Positions 8,656 through 16,645 of a DNA stretch of 64,000 bases are shown piece by piece (within the stretch, counting starts at the first letter, position 1; the number at the start of each line of letters is the position of its first letter). The notes below the pieces were generated by a model. The model was not told where the DNA came from. It saw only the letters and a program-made list of their open reading frames with translations, and made no database searches. Source of the DNA: Streptomyces mirabilis. GTDB taxonomy: Bacteria; Actinomycetota; Actinomycetes; Streptomycetales; Streptomycetaceae. The translations under genes were made by a program, and so were the position numbers. Location of the stretch: NCBI RefSeq assembly GCF_018310535.1, contig NZ_CP074102.1:6076001-6140000 (forward strand). The letters are read 5' to 3'.

Positions 8656-8740
8656 GGGAGCGCCCCTTCAGGGGCGCGGGGCTGTGACATATGCGGCTCC
8701 GCCGCGTGGGCGCGACCAGCCCCCACCGCCCCGCACCCGA
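8656..8740. repeat. Dispersed intergenic repeat, long form (copy 1)
   Basis: It begins with the hairpin GCGCCCCTTCAGGGGCGCGG and continues through a second palindromic part around ATGCGGCTCCGCCGCGTGG to CGCGACCAGCC. The same string recurs inverted at 31801-31865 (long form) and in shortened form at 14598-14692 and 22631-22690. Every copy lies between convergent genes. Confidence 0.75.
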
Positions 8741-8752
8741 CGAACAACAGAT

Positions 8753-8786
8753 GTGGCCCCGGACTCCAGAAGGAGCCCGGGGCCAC
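8753..8786. terminator. Bidirectional hairpin between DUF3145 and fabF
   Basis: GTGGCCCCGGACTC and GAGCCCGGGGCCAC form a 14-bp stem with one mismatch and a 6-nt loop. It lies 28 bp past the fabF stop and can serve both converging transcripts. Confidence 0.75.
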
Positions 8787-8814
8787 ACCCCGTTCAGTAC
8801 AACTACGGCCGAAT

Positions 8815-10086
8815 TCAGACCGTACGGAACGCCAGCACCACGTTGTGCCCACCGAACCCGAACGAGTCGTTCAGGGCCGCGATACGGCCCTCGACAGGCA
8901 GCTTGCGAGCCTCCCCGCGCACGATGTCGGCGTTCGCCTCGGCCTCGGGGTCGAGGTTCTCCACGTTGATGGTCGGCGGAGCGATCCGGTTGTACAGCGC
9001 CAGCACCGACGCCACCGACTCCACACCCCCCGCGCCACCGAGGAGATGACCGGTCATCGACTTGGTCGCGGAGACCGCCATGTGGTCGGCCTCGTCACCG
9101 AAGACCTTGCGCAGCGCCTTCAGTTCCGCGACGTCACCGGCGGGCGTCGAGGTCGCGTGCGCGTTCACGTGCACGATCTCGGCCGGGTCCAGGTCGGTGT
9201 TGTCGAGCAGGTTCTGCAGGGCGCGGGAGATGCCGCGCCCCTCCGGCTCCGGCTGCACGATGTCGTGGCCGTCGGCGGAGATGCCCTGGCCGACCGCCTC
9301 CGCGTACACCCGGGCGCCGCGCGCCGCGGCGTGCTCGGCGGACTCCAGGACGAGGACGCCGGCGCCCTCACCGAGGACGAAGCCGTCACGGGCCACGTCG
9401 TAGGGGCGCGAGGCGCCCTGCGGGTCGTCGTTGTTCTTGGACATCGCCATCATGTTGCCGAACGCGGCGATGGGCAGCGGGTGGATCGCCGCCTCCGTGC
9501 CACCGGCGACGACGACGTCGGCGCGCCCGGTGCGGATCATCTCGATGGCGTAGCCGATGGCCTCGGCGCCCGAGGCGCAGGCCGAGACGGGGGTGTGCAC
9601 GCCGGCGCGGGCGCCGACGAGCAGGCCCACGTTGGCGGACGGGCCGTTCGGCATGAGCATGGGAACGGTGTGCGGGGAGACGCGGCGAACGCCCTTCTCC
9701 TTCAGCACGTCGTACTGGTCGAGCAGCGTCGTCACGCCACCGATGCCGGAGGCGATGACGGTGCCGAGCCGGTCCGGGTCGACGGAGGCGTCGTCGCCGG
9801 CCTTGTCGGTGAAACCGGCGTCGGCCCAGGCTTCCTTGGCGGCGATCAGAGCGAACTGCGCCGAGCGGTCGAGGCGGCGGGCCTGCGGGCGGGGGATGAC
9901 CTCGCCGGGCTCCACGGCGATCTGCGCCGCGATACGGACCGCCTGGTCGGCGGCCCAGTCCTGCTCCAGGGCGCGGACACCGGACTTGCCGGCGACCAGG
10001 CCCTCCCAGGTAGAGGCTGCGTCGCCACCCAGCGGTGTGGTTGCGCCGATACCGGTGACGACCACGGTGCGATTGGTCGAGCTCAC
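8815..10086 (-). CDS. fabF: Beta-ketoacyl-[ACP] synthase II (FabF)
   Basis: A 423-residue thiolase-fold condensing enzyme of type II fatty-acid synthesis. The nucleophile is Cys170 in SACASG. The first catalytic histidine is in VNAHATSTPAGD, and the second region is KSMTGHLLGGAGGVES. The C-terminal NDSFGFGGHN is the usual gating loop. It elongates acyl-ACP with malonyl-ACP. It is the last gene of the fabD-fabH-acpP-fabF operon; 107 nt separate it from acpP, so a processing site or internal promoter is possible there. A terminator follows. Confidence 0.95.
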   Translation of the reverse strand: MSSTNRTVVVTGIGATTPLGGDAASTWEGLVAGKSGVRALEQDWAADQAVRIAAQIAVEPGEVIPRPQARRLDRSAQFALIAAKEAWADAGFTDKAGDDASVDPDRLGTVIASGIGGVTTLLDQYDVLKEKGVRRVSPHTVPMLMPNGPSANVGLLVGARAGVHTPVSACASGAEAIGYAIEMIRTGRADVVVAGGTEAAIHPLPIAAFGNMMAMSKNNDDPQGASRPYDVARDGFVLGEGAGVLVLESAEHAAARGARVYAEAVGQGISADGHDIVQPEPEGRGISRALQNLLDNTDLDPAEIVHVNAHATSTPAGDVAELKALRKVFGDEADHMAVSATKSMTGHLLGGAGGVESVASVLALYNRIAPPTINVENLDPEAEANADIVRGEARKLPVEGRIAALNDSFGFGGHNVVLAFRTV

Positions 10087-10193
10087 GGGAATTCTTTCTC
10101 CAAATACGAGGATTCAGCGGCGCCACCGCCGGGTGGCGGGGCAACGGACTGATCAGCGGACCGGGCCAGGGCGAACCGGGCCCGATCGCTGGA

Positions 10194-10442
10194 TCAGGCC
10201 TGGTGCTTGAGGATGTAGTCGGTCGCGTCGCCGACGGTCTTGAGGTTCTTGACGTCGTCGTCCGGGATCTTGACGTCGAAGCGCTCTTCGGCGGCGACGA
10301 CGACCTCGACCATGGACAGCGAGTCGACGTCCAGGTCGTCGGTGAAGGACTTGTCCAGCTGGACGTCCTCGGTGGGGATCCCGGCGATCTCGTTCACGAT
10401 CTCGGCGAGACCTTCGACGATCTCTTCCTGAGTGGCGGCCAT
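10194..10442 (-). CDS. acpP: Acyl carrier protein
   Basis: An 82-residue acidic protein. The phosphopantetheine attachment serine is Ser41 in DLDVDSLSMVE, the canonical D-S-L motif. It carries growing acyl chains for FabH and FabF, which flank it. The start ATG at 10442 has GGAGC about 8 nt upstream. The 77-nt gap after fabH may help set a higher acpP translation rate, as ACP is needed in excess; that is inference. Confidence 0.96.
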   Translation of the reverse strand: MAATQEEIVEGLAEIVNEIAGIPTEDVQLDKSFTDDLDVDSLSMVEVVVAAEERFDVKIPDDDVKNLKTVGDATDYILKHQA

Positions 10443-10519
10443 GTCAGGCGCTCCTTCGGTGTGTATCCAGAGAGGGTTGGCGGTATTCCGTACGGACCGG
10501 ATGATCCGGCACGGAGTGC

Positions 10520-11551
10520 CTAGGGGAGAGTAACGACCGTCGCGGCGTACACGAGACCCGCCCCGAAGCCGATGACGAGCGCGGTGTCGCCGCTCTTCGC
10601 CTCGCCGGTCGCCAGAAGCCGCTCCATCGCGAGCGGGATCGAGGCGGCCGAGGTGTTGCCGGTGGTGCGTACGTCACGCGCGACCGTGACGTGCTGCGGC
10701 AGTTTCAACGTCTTCACCATCGAGTCGATGATCCGCTCGTTGGCCTGGTGGGGAATGAAGACGTCCAGGTCGTCCGCGGTGATTCCGGCCGCGTCCAGCG
10801 CCTGCTGGGCGACCTTCGCCATCTCGAACACGGCCCAGCGGAACACCGCCTGGCCCTCCTGCGTGATCGCAGGGAACTTGATCTCGCCCTTGGAGTCGAG
10901 CGGAAGCTCCGACACGTCGCCGATGCGGAAACGGTCCCACGGCACGGTCTGCTTGATCGTGCCGGCCTTGTCGCCCTCGCTGCCCCACACGGTCGGGCCG
11001 ATGTGCGGCTCCTCGGAGGGGCCCACGACGACCGCGCCCGCGCCGTCACCGAACAGGAAGGCCGTCGCACGGTCCTCCAGGTCGGTCAGGTCGGACAGCC
11101 GCTCCACGCCGATGACGAGGACGTACTCCGCGGAACCCTCGACGATCATGCCCTTGGCGAGCGTGAGGCCGTAGCCGAAGCCCGCGCAGCCGGCGGAGAT
11201 GTCGAAGGCGGCGGCCTTCTGTGTGCCGAGCTTGTCGGCGATCTCCGTCGCGACGGCCGGAGTCTGGCTGAAGTGCGAGACGGTCGAGACGACCACGGCG
11301 CCGATCTGGTCGGCGTTGATCCCGGCGTCGGCGATGGCCTTGCCGGACGCCTCGATCGACATCGCGGCGACGGTCTCCTCGTCGGAGGCCCAGTGGCGGG
11401 TCTCGATGCCGGAGCGCGAGCGGATCCACTCGTCGGAGGAGTCGATCGTCTCGAGGATCACCTCGTTCGGCACGACCCGGACGGGACGGTAGCCGCCCAC
11501 ACCCAGGATCCGCGCGTACGGGGCGCCCTTGCTGGGCCTGATCTTCGACAT
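10520..11551 (-). CDS. fabH: Beta-ketoacyl-[ACP] synthase III (FabH)
   Basis: A 343-residue enzyme that condenses an acyl-CoA primer with malonyl-ACP to start each fatty acid. The catalytic triad is visible as Cys122 in SAGCAGFGYG, His in IPHQANERI and Asn in TTGNTSAAS. In Streptomyces this enzyme accepts branched primers and so sets the iso/anteiso fatty-acid profile. The ATG at 11551 gives MSKIRPSKG; longer readings overlap fabD. It begins 14 nt after the fabD stop, with AGGAGC as ribosome-binding site. Confidence 0.95.
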   Translation of the reverse strand: MSKIRPSKGAPYARILGVGGYRPVRVVPNEVILETIDSSDEWIRSRSGIETRHWASDEETVAAMSIEASGKAIADAGINADQIGAVVVSTVSHFSQTPAVATEIADKLGTQKAAAFDISAGCAGFGYGLTLAKGMIVEGSAEYVLVIGVERLSDLTDLEDRATAFLFGDGAGAVVVGPSEEPHIGPTVWGSEGDKAGTIKQTVPWDRFRIGDVSELPLDSKGEIKFPAITQEGQAVFRWAVFEMAKVAQQALDAAGITADDLDVFIPHQANERIIDSMVKTLKLPQHVTVARDVRTTGNTSAASIPLAMERLLATGEAKSGDTALVIGFGAGLVYAATVVTLP

Positions 11552-11565
11552 GCTCTGTCGGCTCC

Positions 11566-12492
11566 TTAGGCGGAGGCGTGCTCTGCGATGAGCTCGCGAG
11601 CCGCGTCGAGGTCGTCGGGGGTCTTCAGCGCCAGGGTCTTCACACCCGGCAGCGCGCGCTTGGCCAGCCCGGTCAGGGTGCCACCCGGGCAGACCTCGAT
11701 CAGCGCGGTCGCGCCGAGCTCCTGGAAGGTCTCCATGCACAGGTCCCAGCGGACCGGGTTCGCGACCTGGCCGACCAGTCGCTGCACGACCTCGGTGCCG
11801 GTCGTGACGGTCTTGCCGTCCTTGTTCGAGACGTACGCGATCTTCGGGTCCACGGGGCTCAGGGCCTCGGCGGCCCGTGCCAGCGTCTCGACCGCGGGCG
11901 CCATGTGGTGCGTGTGGAACGCGCCGGCGACCTTCAGGGCCACCACGCGGCGGACGCCCTCGGGCTTGTCCGCCTCCAGGGCGGCCAGCTGCTCCAGCGT
12001 GCCGGCGGCCACGATCTGGCCCCCGCCGTTCACGTTCGCCGGGGTCAGACCGAGCTTCTCCAGGTGCGGGACCGTGGTCTCGGGGTCCCCGCCGAGCAGC
12101 GCCGACATTCCGGTCTCGGTGATCGCGGCTGCCTCGGCCATCGCCAGGCCCCGGGTGCGCACGAGCTTCAGCGCGGCCGTGGCGTCGAGCACGCCCGCGA
12201 ACGCGGCGGCGGTGATCTCACCGACGCTGTGACCGGCGACGGCACCGGGGCCGAGCTCGGCGACGTCACCGAGCGCGGCGGCGGAGAGGAGACCGGCGGC
12301 GACCAGGAGCGGCTGCGCGACAGCCGTGTTCCGGATCTCGTCCGCGTCTGCCTGCGTGCCGTAGCGGGCAAGGTCGAGCCCGATGGCGTCCGACCACGCG
12401 GCGAGGCGGTCGGCGGCACCGGGGAGATCGAGCCAAGGGGTCAGGAAGCCAGGCGTCTGAGCGCCCTGGCCGGGAGCGACGAGTACGAGCAC
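11566..12492 (-). CDS. fabD: Malonyl-CoA:ACP transacylase (FabD)
   Basis: A 308-residue enzyme loading malonate onto ACP. The nucleophile is Ser89 in GHSVGEITAA, the N-terminal LVAPGQGAQTPGF is the oxyanion-hole motif, and the catalytic histidine lies in GAFHTHHM. The start is taken as GTG 12492 (M-L-V-L-V-A-P); GTG 12498 two codons earlier is equally possible with an AGAGAG ribosome-binding site. It is the first gene of the fab operon. Its promoter lies in the 89-bp gap downstream of fasR. Confidence 0.93.
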   Translation of the reverse strand: MLVLVAPGQGAQTPGFLTPWLDLPGAADRLAAWSDAIGLDLARYGTQADADEIRNTAVAQPLLVAAGLLSAAALGDVAELGPGAVAGHSVGEITAAAFAGVLDATAALKLVRTRGLAMAEAAAITETGMSALLGGDPETTVPHLEKLGLTPANVNGGGQIVAAGTLEQLAALEADKPEGVRRVVALKVAGAFHTHHMAPAVETLARAAEALSPVDPKIAYVSNKDGKTVTTGTEVVQRLVGQVANPVRWDLCMETFQELGATALIEVCPGGTLTGLAKRALPGVKTLALKTPDDLDAARELIAEHASA

Positions 12493-12559
12493 TCTCACAC
12501 TCTCTCTTGTGGACGGCCACGGCCGCCCGTGGGGACAGGGACGAAGAACACGAAGGGGA

Positions 12560-12565
12560 ATTGTA
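12560..12565 (-). promoter_or_regulatory. Probable -10 box of the fabD operon promoter
   Basis: The minus strand reads TACAAT, a near-perfect -10 box, 67 bp before fabD. At the correct spacing the -35 sequence is AGCCTA, a poor match, and it falls at the end of fasR. A good -10 with a poor -35 fits activation by FasR, which is established for the S. coelicolor fab operon. Confidence 0.45.
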
Positions 12566-12581
12566 GAGCCCCGACAAAAGC

Positions 12582-13787
12582 CTAGGCTTGAGGATCCCCA
12601 TCGGCCAGACGCCCCAGGATCAGCGCGATCCGCAGTGTGAAGGCGGATCGTACATCCGAAGGCGACCAACCGGTGACGTCAGTCACACGTCGGAGCCGGT
12701 AGCGCACGGTGTTGGGGTGAACGAAGAGCATCCGGGCCGCGCCTTCGAGACTGCTCGCCTGTTCCAGATAGACACTGAGCGTTTCCAGCAGCGCGGAGCC
12801 GGCCTCCTCGAGCGGTCTGTAGATCTCCTCCACCAGTTGCTCGCGGGCCGAGGGGTCCGAGGCGATCGCGCGCTCCGGCAGCAGATCGTCCGCCAGAACC
12901 GGGCGCGGGGCGTCCTGCCAGGCGAAACACGCTTTCAGCCCGGCGGCGGCGGCCTGCGCGGAGCGGGTCGCGGCGAGCAGATCGGGCACGATCGGCCCCG
13001 CGACGACGGGCCCGGCGGCATACGGCCCGATCAACGACTTCGCGACCCCGAGCGGATTGTCGTTGCCCCCCGCGATGACCACGAGCCGGTCCCCGAGCAC
13101 ACCGGTGAGCACCTGGAGCTTGGCGTGGCGGGCCGCCCGCCGGATCGCCTCGACCGTCAGCTCGCTGTCACCGTCGGGCGCCGTACCCAGCACCACGCAG
13201 ACATGTTCGGGCGAGTTCCACCCGAGGGCGGCGGCCCGGCTGACGGCACCCTCGTCGGCCTCGCCGGAGAGCACGGCGTTCACGACGAGCGATTCGAGGC
13301 GGGCGTCCCAGGCGCCCCGCGCCTCGGCGGCCTGCGCGTACACCTGGGCGGTGGCGAAGGCGATCTCCCGGGCGTACACGAGCAGGGCCTCGCGCAGTAC
13401 GGACTCGTCCCCCGGGGCGGCGACCTCGTCGATCGCGCTCTCCATGACCTCGATGGTCGTCCGCACCATCTCCACGGTCTGCCGCAGGGTGATCGCCCTG
13501 GTCAGCTCGCGTGGCGCGGTCCCGAACACATCGGTGGAGATGGCCTGCGGGGCGTTCGGGTGCCGGAACCACTCGGTGAAGGCCGCGATACCGGCCTGAG
13601 CGACGAGCCCGATCCAGGAACGGTTCTCCGGTGGCATGGCCCGGTACCACGGCAGCGTCTCGTCCATCCGCGCGATGGCCTGAGCGGCGAGACTGCCGGA
13701 GGACTTCTCCAGCCGCTTCAGGGTCGCGGAGTGCGCGTGGATGTCGTGCGCTGGGCGCTCGGTGTTGCTGGATTCGGGTTCGGGCAC
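12582..13787 (-). CDS. fasR: FasR, PucR-type transcriptional activator of fatty-acid synthesis
   Basis: A 401-residue protein of the PucR/CdaR class. The C-terminal helix-turn-helix is LEGAARMLFVHPNTVRYRLRRVTDVTGW (about residues 350-378), preceded by a GGDEF-like CdaR region. The N-terminal half, with RLEKSSGSLAAQAIARM, is the FasR-specific sensory part. In S. coelicolor FasR activates fabD-fabH-acpP-fabF; here it sits directly upstream of the same genes in the same direction. The GTG at 13787 gives MPEPESSNTERP and was preferred because longer readings run into the divergent pirin gene. Confidence 0.9.
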   Translation of the reverse strand: MPEPESSNTERPAHDIHAHSATLKRLEKSSGSLAAQAIARMDETLPWYRAMPPENRSWIGLVAQAGIAAFTEWFRHPNAPQAISTDVFGTAPRELTRAITLRQTVEMVRTTIEVMESAIDEVAAPGDESVLREALLVYAREIAFATAQVYAQAAEARGAWDARLESLVVNAVLSGEADEGAVSRAAALGWNSPEHVCVVLGTAPDGDSELTVEAIRRAARHAKLQVLTGVLGDRLVVIAGGNDNPLGVAKSLIGPYAAGPVVAGPIVPDLLAATRSAQAAAAGLKACFAWQDAPRPVLADDLLPERAIASDPSAREQLVEEIYRPLEEAGSALLETLSVYLEQASSLEGAARMLFVHPNTVRYRLRRVTDVTGWSPSDVRSAFTLRIALILGRLADGDPQA

Positions 13788-13878
13788 GGGACAAGACTGC
13801 CTTATCAGGACGGAGGCGTGCGGCGGCGGGTCGCAAGTAGGCGGGGGGAGGGCCTGGGGCGGGGCTACGGTGTCCGTT

Positions 13879-13920
13879 GTGACGGACGTACGGCGACGAC
13901 GGCGGAACGAGCGGATCTGA
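13879..13920 (+). CDS. Putative 13-codon arginine-rich leader peptide ahead of pirin
   Basis: A GTG at 13879 opens a 13-codon frame (MTDVRRRRRNERI) whose TGA overlaps the pirin ATG as TGATG. TACGGT (13866-13871) lies 7 nt before the GTG, the spacing of a leaderless promoter. Five consecutive Arg codons include two rare CGA codons. The DNA GGACGTACGGCG is repeated at the pirin start codon, so the short frame may be a duplicated gene start. It could couple translation to pirin; there is no proof that it is translated. Confidence 0.35.
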   Translation: MTDVRRRRRNERI

Positions 13921-14579
13921 TGGACGTACGGCGCGCCGACGAGCGCTACCACGGAGGTGACCCGGACGCCGGGATCACCTCCTTCCACGCCTTCTCCTTC
14001 GGACCGCACTACGACCCCGACAACCTCCGCTTCGGTGCGGTGATCGCCTGCAACGAGGAGTCGCTCGCGCCCGGCGCCGGCTTCGACGAACATCCGCACA
14101 GCCACACCGAGATCGTGACGTGGGTGGTGGAGGGGGAGCTGACCCATCGCGACTCGGCGGGCCACGAGTCGGTGGTCCGCCCCGGAGACGTCCAGCGGCT
14201 CAGCTCCGCGGGCGGCGTCCGGCACGTGGAACGCAACGACGGCTCGGTCCCCCTCGTCTTCGTCCAGATGTGGCTGGCCCCGTTGTCACCCGGCGGCGAA
14301 CCGTCCTACGAAGTCGTCCACGGCATCGCGGACTCCACGCCGTACGCCGTCCCCGAAGCCGGGGCGATGTTTCATGTGCGGAGGCTGGCGGCGGGGGAAC
14401 GGACGGCGGTGCCGGATGCCGGGTTCGTGTACGTCCATGTCGTCCGGGGTGAAGTGCTCCTGGACGGCGAGGAACTGGGCCCCGGCGACGCGGCCCGCAT
14501 CACCGACGCCAAGGACCTGGAAGCGGTGGCGGGCGCCCCGGCGGAACTGTTGCTGTGGGAGATGACCCCCACGATCTGA
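13920..14579 (+). CDS. Pirin family protein (YhaK-like bicupin)
   Basis: A 219-residue two-cupin protein. The first cupin contains the metal-binding cluster FDEHPHSHTEIVTWVVEGELTH, with histidines placed as in pirins, and the second lobe is reduced. Bacterial pirins act as metal-dependent dioxygenases (quercetinase-like) or redox-sensing partners; which applies here is unknown. It overlaps the putative leader peptide by one base. A short copy of the dispersed convergent repeat follows its stop codon. Confidence 0.85.
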   Translation: MDVRRADERYHGGDPDAGITSFHAFSFGPHYDPDNLRFGAVIACNEESLAPGAGFDEHPHSHTEIVTWVVEGELTHRDSAGHESVVRPGDVQRLSSAGGVRHVERNDGSVPLVFVQMWLAPLSPGGEPSYEVVHGIADSTPYAVPEAGAMFHVRRLAAGERTAVPDAGFVYVHVVRGEVLLDGEELGPGDAARITDAKDLEAVAGAPAELLLWEMTPTI

Positions 14580-14597
14580 CCCCCGGGCAGTTCTTCG

Positions 14598-14692
14598 GCC
14601 GCGGGCGGGTGGGGGCTGGTCGCCCAGTTCCCCGCGGCCCTGAAGGGGCGCTGCGCGCATCTTTCGGCCCGTCCGGCGTTCGAGGACGAGGG
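14598..14692. repeat. Dispersed intergenic repeat, short form (copy 2, inverted)
   Basis: In inverse orientation this carries GCGCCCCTTCAGGGCCGCGG, GGAACTGGGCGACCAGCC and, on the other side, GTCCGGCGTTCGAGGACGAG. It lies between the convergent pirin and serine hydrolase genes and resembles copies at 8656, 22631 and 31801. Confidence 0.65.
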
Positions 14693-14703
14693 AGACGGTG
14701 GGG

Positions 14704-15528
14704 TCAGGCTCGTAGGGCTGTCAGTACGGTGTCCGTGAACGGGGTCCACGCTTCCGTCGCCCAGGCGCCGAACGCGCGGTCCGTGAGGGCGACGCACGCC
14801 GCGCCCGCCACCGGGTCGATCCACAGGAACGTACCGGACTGCCCGAAGTGACCGAAGGTCCGGGGCGAGGAGGAAACCCCCGTCCAGTGGGGGGACTTGG
14901 AGTCGCGGATCTCGAAGCCGAGCCCCCAGTCGTTGGGGTTCTGGTGGCCGTACCCGGGCAGCACCCCCTTCGTACCGGGGTACTGGACGGTCATCGCCTC
15001 CACGACCGTACGCGGGTCCAGCAGCCGCGGCACCTGCACCTCGGCCACGAAGCGCACCAGGTCCGCCACCGTCGACACCCCGTCCTTCGCGGGCGAGCCG
15101 TCCAGCGACGTCCTCGTCATCCCCAGCGGCTCCAGCACCGCCTGCCGCAGATACTCCCCGAAGGGGATGTCGGTCGCCTTGGCGACATGGTCCCCGAGCA
15201 CCTCGAACCCGGCGTTGGAGTACAACCGCCGCTCCCCGGGCGCGGCCGTCACCCGGTGCTCGTCGAACGCGAGCCCGGAGGTGTGGGCGAGCAGGTGACG
15301 GACCGTCGATCCGGGCGGCCCCGCCGGCTCGTCGAGCTCGATCGCCCCCTCCTCGTACGCGACGAGCGCGGCGTACGCGGCCAGCGGCTTGGTGACCGAG
15401 GCGAGGGCGAAACGGTGATCGACAAGGCCGTGCGACCCGAGCACCGCCCCGTCCGCGCGGACGACGGCCACGGCCGCCGTGGGAACGGGCCAGTTCTCGA
15501 TCGACGCCAGGCTGCTCTGCAAAGACAT
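14704..15528 (-). CDS. Serine hydrolase of the class C beta-lactamase family
   Basis: A 274-residue enzyme. The SxxK motif is in LASVTKPLAA, the Tyr-x-Asn motif in LYSNAGFEVLG, and the third box is HFGQSGTF (HxG in place of KTG). This is the set expected of class C-like esterases and DD-peptidases. No signal peptide is evident, so a cytoplasmic esterase or amidase is more likely than a beta-lactamase. TAGGCT (15536-15541) precedes the ATG by 7 nt, so the mRNA may be leaderless. Confidence 0.85.
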   Translation of the reverse strand: MSLQSSLASIENWPVPTAAVAVVRADGAVLGSHGLVDHRFALASVTKPLAAYAALVAYEEGAIELDEPAGPPGSTVRHLLAHTSGLAFDEHRVTAAPGERRLYSNAGFEVLGDHVAKATDIPFGEYLRQAVLEPLGMTRTSLDGSPAKDGVSTVADLVRFVAEVQVPRLLDPRTVVEAMTVQYPGTKGVLPGYGHQNPNDWGLGFEIRDSKSPHWTGVSSSPRTFGHFGQSGTFLWIDPVAGAACVALTDRAFGAWATEAWTPFTDTVLTALRA

Positions 15529-15547
15529 GCCTAAGAGCCTAAGCGGC

Positions 15548-16024
15548 TCACAGCTGCAGACGCATCGACGGGTCGGACTTGCGGACGAATCCGAGCGAGG
15601 CGTACAGCGGCTCGGCCACGGCGGACGCGTTGAGGTCGACCTGGGGGACGTCCCGTTCGCGGAACCAGTCGAGGAGCGTTTCCATGCACGCCCGCGCGTA
15701 CCCCCGCCGCCGCGCGGCGGGATCCGTCGCGACGCTGAAGACGTGCCCGACCGCGCCGTGCGGATTGCCCGCGCGCCCGATCCGGTACTCGATCGTCCCG
15801 GCGACGAGCGCCGCGAGAGCGCCGGGACGATCGGGGTGGTCGACGACGAAGGCCGCGAAGTCCCCGTCGGGGTCGGCGAGCCTGCCGCGTATGGTCGGGA
15901 GGGACTGGGCGTGCCACTCGGTGGACGAGGGGCCCGCGGAGGCGAAGACCGAGTCGATCATCACCTGGCGCAGGCGCAGTACTTCCTCGGCGTCCTCGGG
16001 CACGGCACGGCGTACGAGACTCAT
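15548..16024 (-). CDS. GNAT family N-acetyltransferase
   Basis: A 158-residue protein. The acetyl-CoA binding motif A is VFSVATDPAARRRGYARACMETLLDW, with the R/Q-x-x-G-x-G/A loop, and motif B ends SAVAEPLYASLGF. The start MSLVRRAVPEDAEEVLRLR is the usual GNAT opening strand and helix. The substrate is unknown. TACCGT (16032-16037) precedes the ATG by 7 nt without a Shine-Dalgarno sequence. It is divergent from the MerR gene. Confidence 0.85.
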   Translation of the reverse strand: MSLVRRAVPEDAEEVLRLRQVMIDSVFASAGPSSTEWHAQSLPTIRGRLADPDGDFAAFVVDHPDRPGALAALVAGTIEYRIGRAGNPHGAVGHVFSVATDPAARRRGYARACMETLLDWFRERDVPQVDLNASAVAEPLYASLGFVRKSDPSMRLQL

Positions 16025-16118
16025 GATCCGCACGGTAGTCAGGGTGCCCCGCGCACGTCTCCGTATTTTCGGCGGGCGTCCGTCGGACGTCGCCGGACGG
16101 GTTCTCACCCGAATCCGC

Positions 16119-16149
16119 TTGCTTCGAGTGCACTCGAAGGTTTTAGCGT
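16119..16149 (+). promoter_or_regulatory. MerR-type promoter: -35/-10 with 19-bp spacer and internal palindrome
   Basis: TTGCTT (16119-16124) and TAGCGT (16144-16149) are 19 bp apart, the over-long spacing typical of promoters activated by MerR-family untwisting. The perfect 18-bp palindrome CTTCGAGTGCACTCGAAG (16122-16139) fills the spacer. The MerR ATG follows 7 nt after the -10 box. This is very probably the autoregulatory site of the MerR-AKR operon. Confidence 0.75.
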
Positions 16150-16156
16150 GGAGGTC

Positions 16157-16645
16157 ATGACGGTGATGGAGACCACGGCCGAGGCCGCCGAGACCGGCAC
16201 CAGTACGCGTACCGGGGACTGCGCCGCCCCGCCCCACCGGCACCGGCGCCCGGACGGTCAGGACAACTACACGATCAGCGAGGTCGTCGCCTTCACCGGC
16301 CTCACCGCGCACACCCTGCGCTGGTACGAGCGGATCGGGCTGATGCCACACATCGACCGCTCGCACACCGGCCAGCGCCGCTACAGCAACCGCGACCTGG
16401 ACTGGCTCGACCTGGTCGGCAAGCTCCGGCTGACCGGTATGCCGGTCGCCGACATGGTTCGGTACGCGGAGCTGGTGCGCGAGGGGGACGACACCTACAT
16501 CGCGCGCTTCGAGCTCCTGGAGGCGACCCGCCGCGACGTCAAGGCGCGGATCGCCGAGCTCCAGGACACCCTGGCGGTCCTCGACCACAAGATCAGTTTC
16601 TACGCGGACGCCGGGCGTGCCCTGGCGTCGGAGAGGTCCCGATGA
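16157..16645 (+). CDS. MerR family transcriptional regulator
   Basis: A 162-residue regulator. About 40 hydrophilic residues precede the MerR helix-turn-helix YTISEVVAFTGLTAHTLRWYERIGLMP, followed by the wing GQRRYSNRDLDWL and a coiled-coil dimerisation helix ending in DTLAVLDHKISFYADA. There is no Cys-rich metal-binding tail, so the signal is probably organic or redox. The ATG at 16157 fits a leaderless transcript; the later ATG at 16166 is the alternative served by GGAGGT. Its stop overlaps the aldo/keto reductase ATG by four bases, so both are in one operon. Confidence 0.88.
   Translation: MTVMETTAEAAETGTSTRTGDCAAPPHRHRRPDGQDNYTISEVVAFTGLTAHTLRWYERIGLMPHIDRSHTGQRRYSNRDLDWLDLVGKLRLTGMPVADMVRYAELVREGDDTYIARFELLEATRRDVKARIAELQDTLAVLDHKISFYADAGRALASERSR

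Noticed and set aside
12588..13919. A longer pirin reading frame extending upstream through the fasR region
   Set aside because: The extension is antisense to fasR; the cupin fold begins only at 13920.
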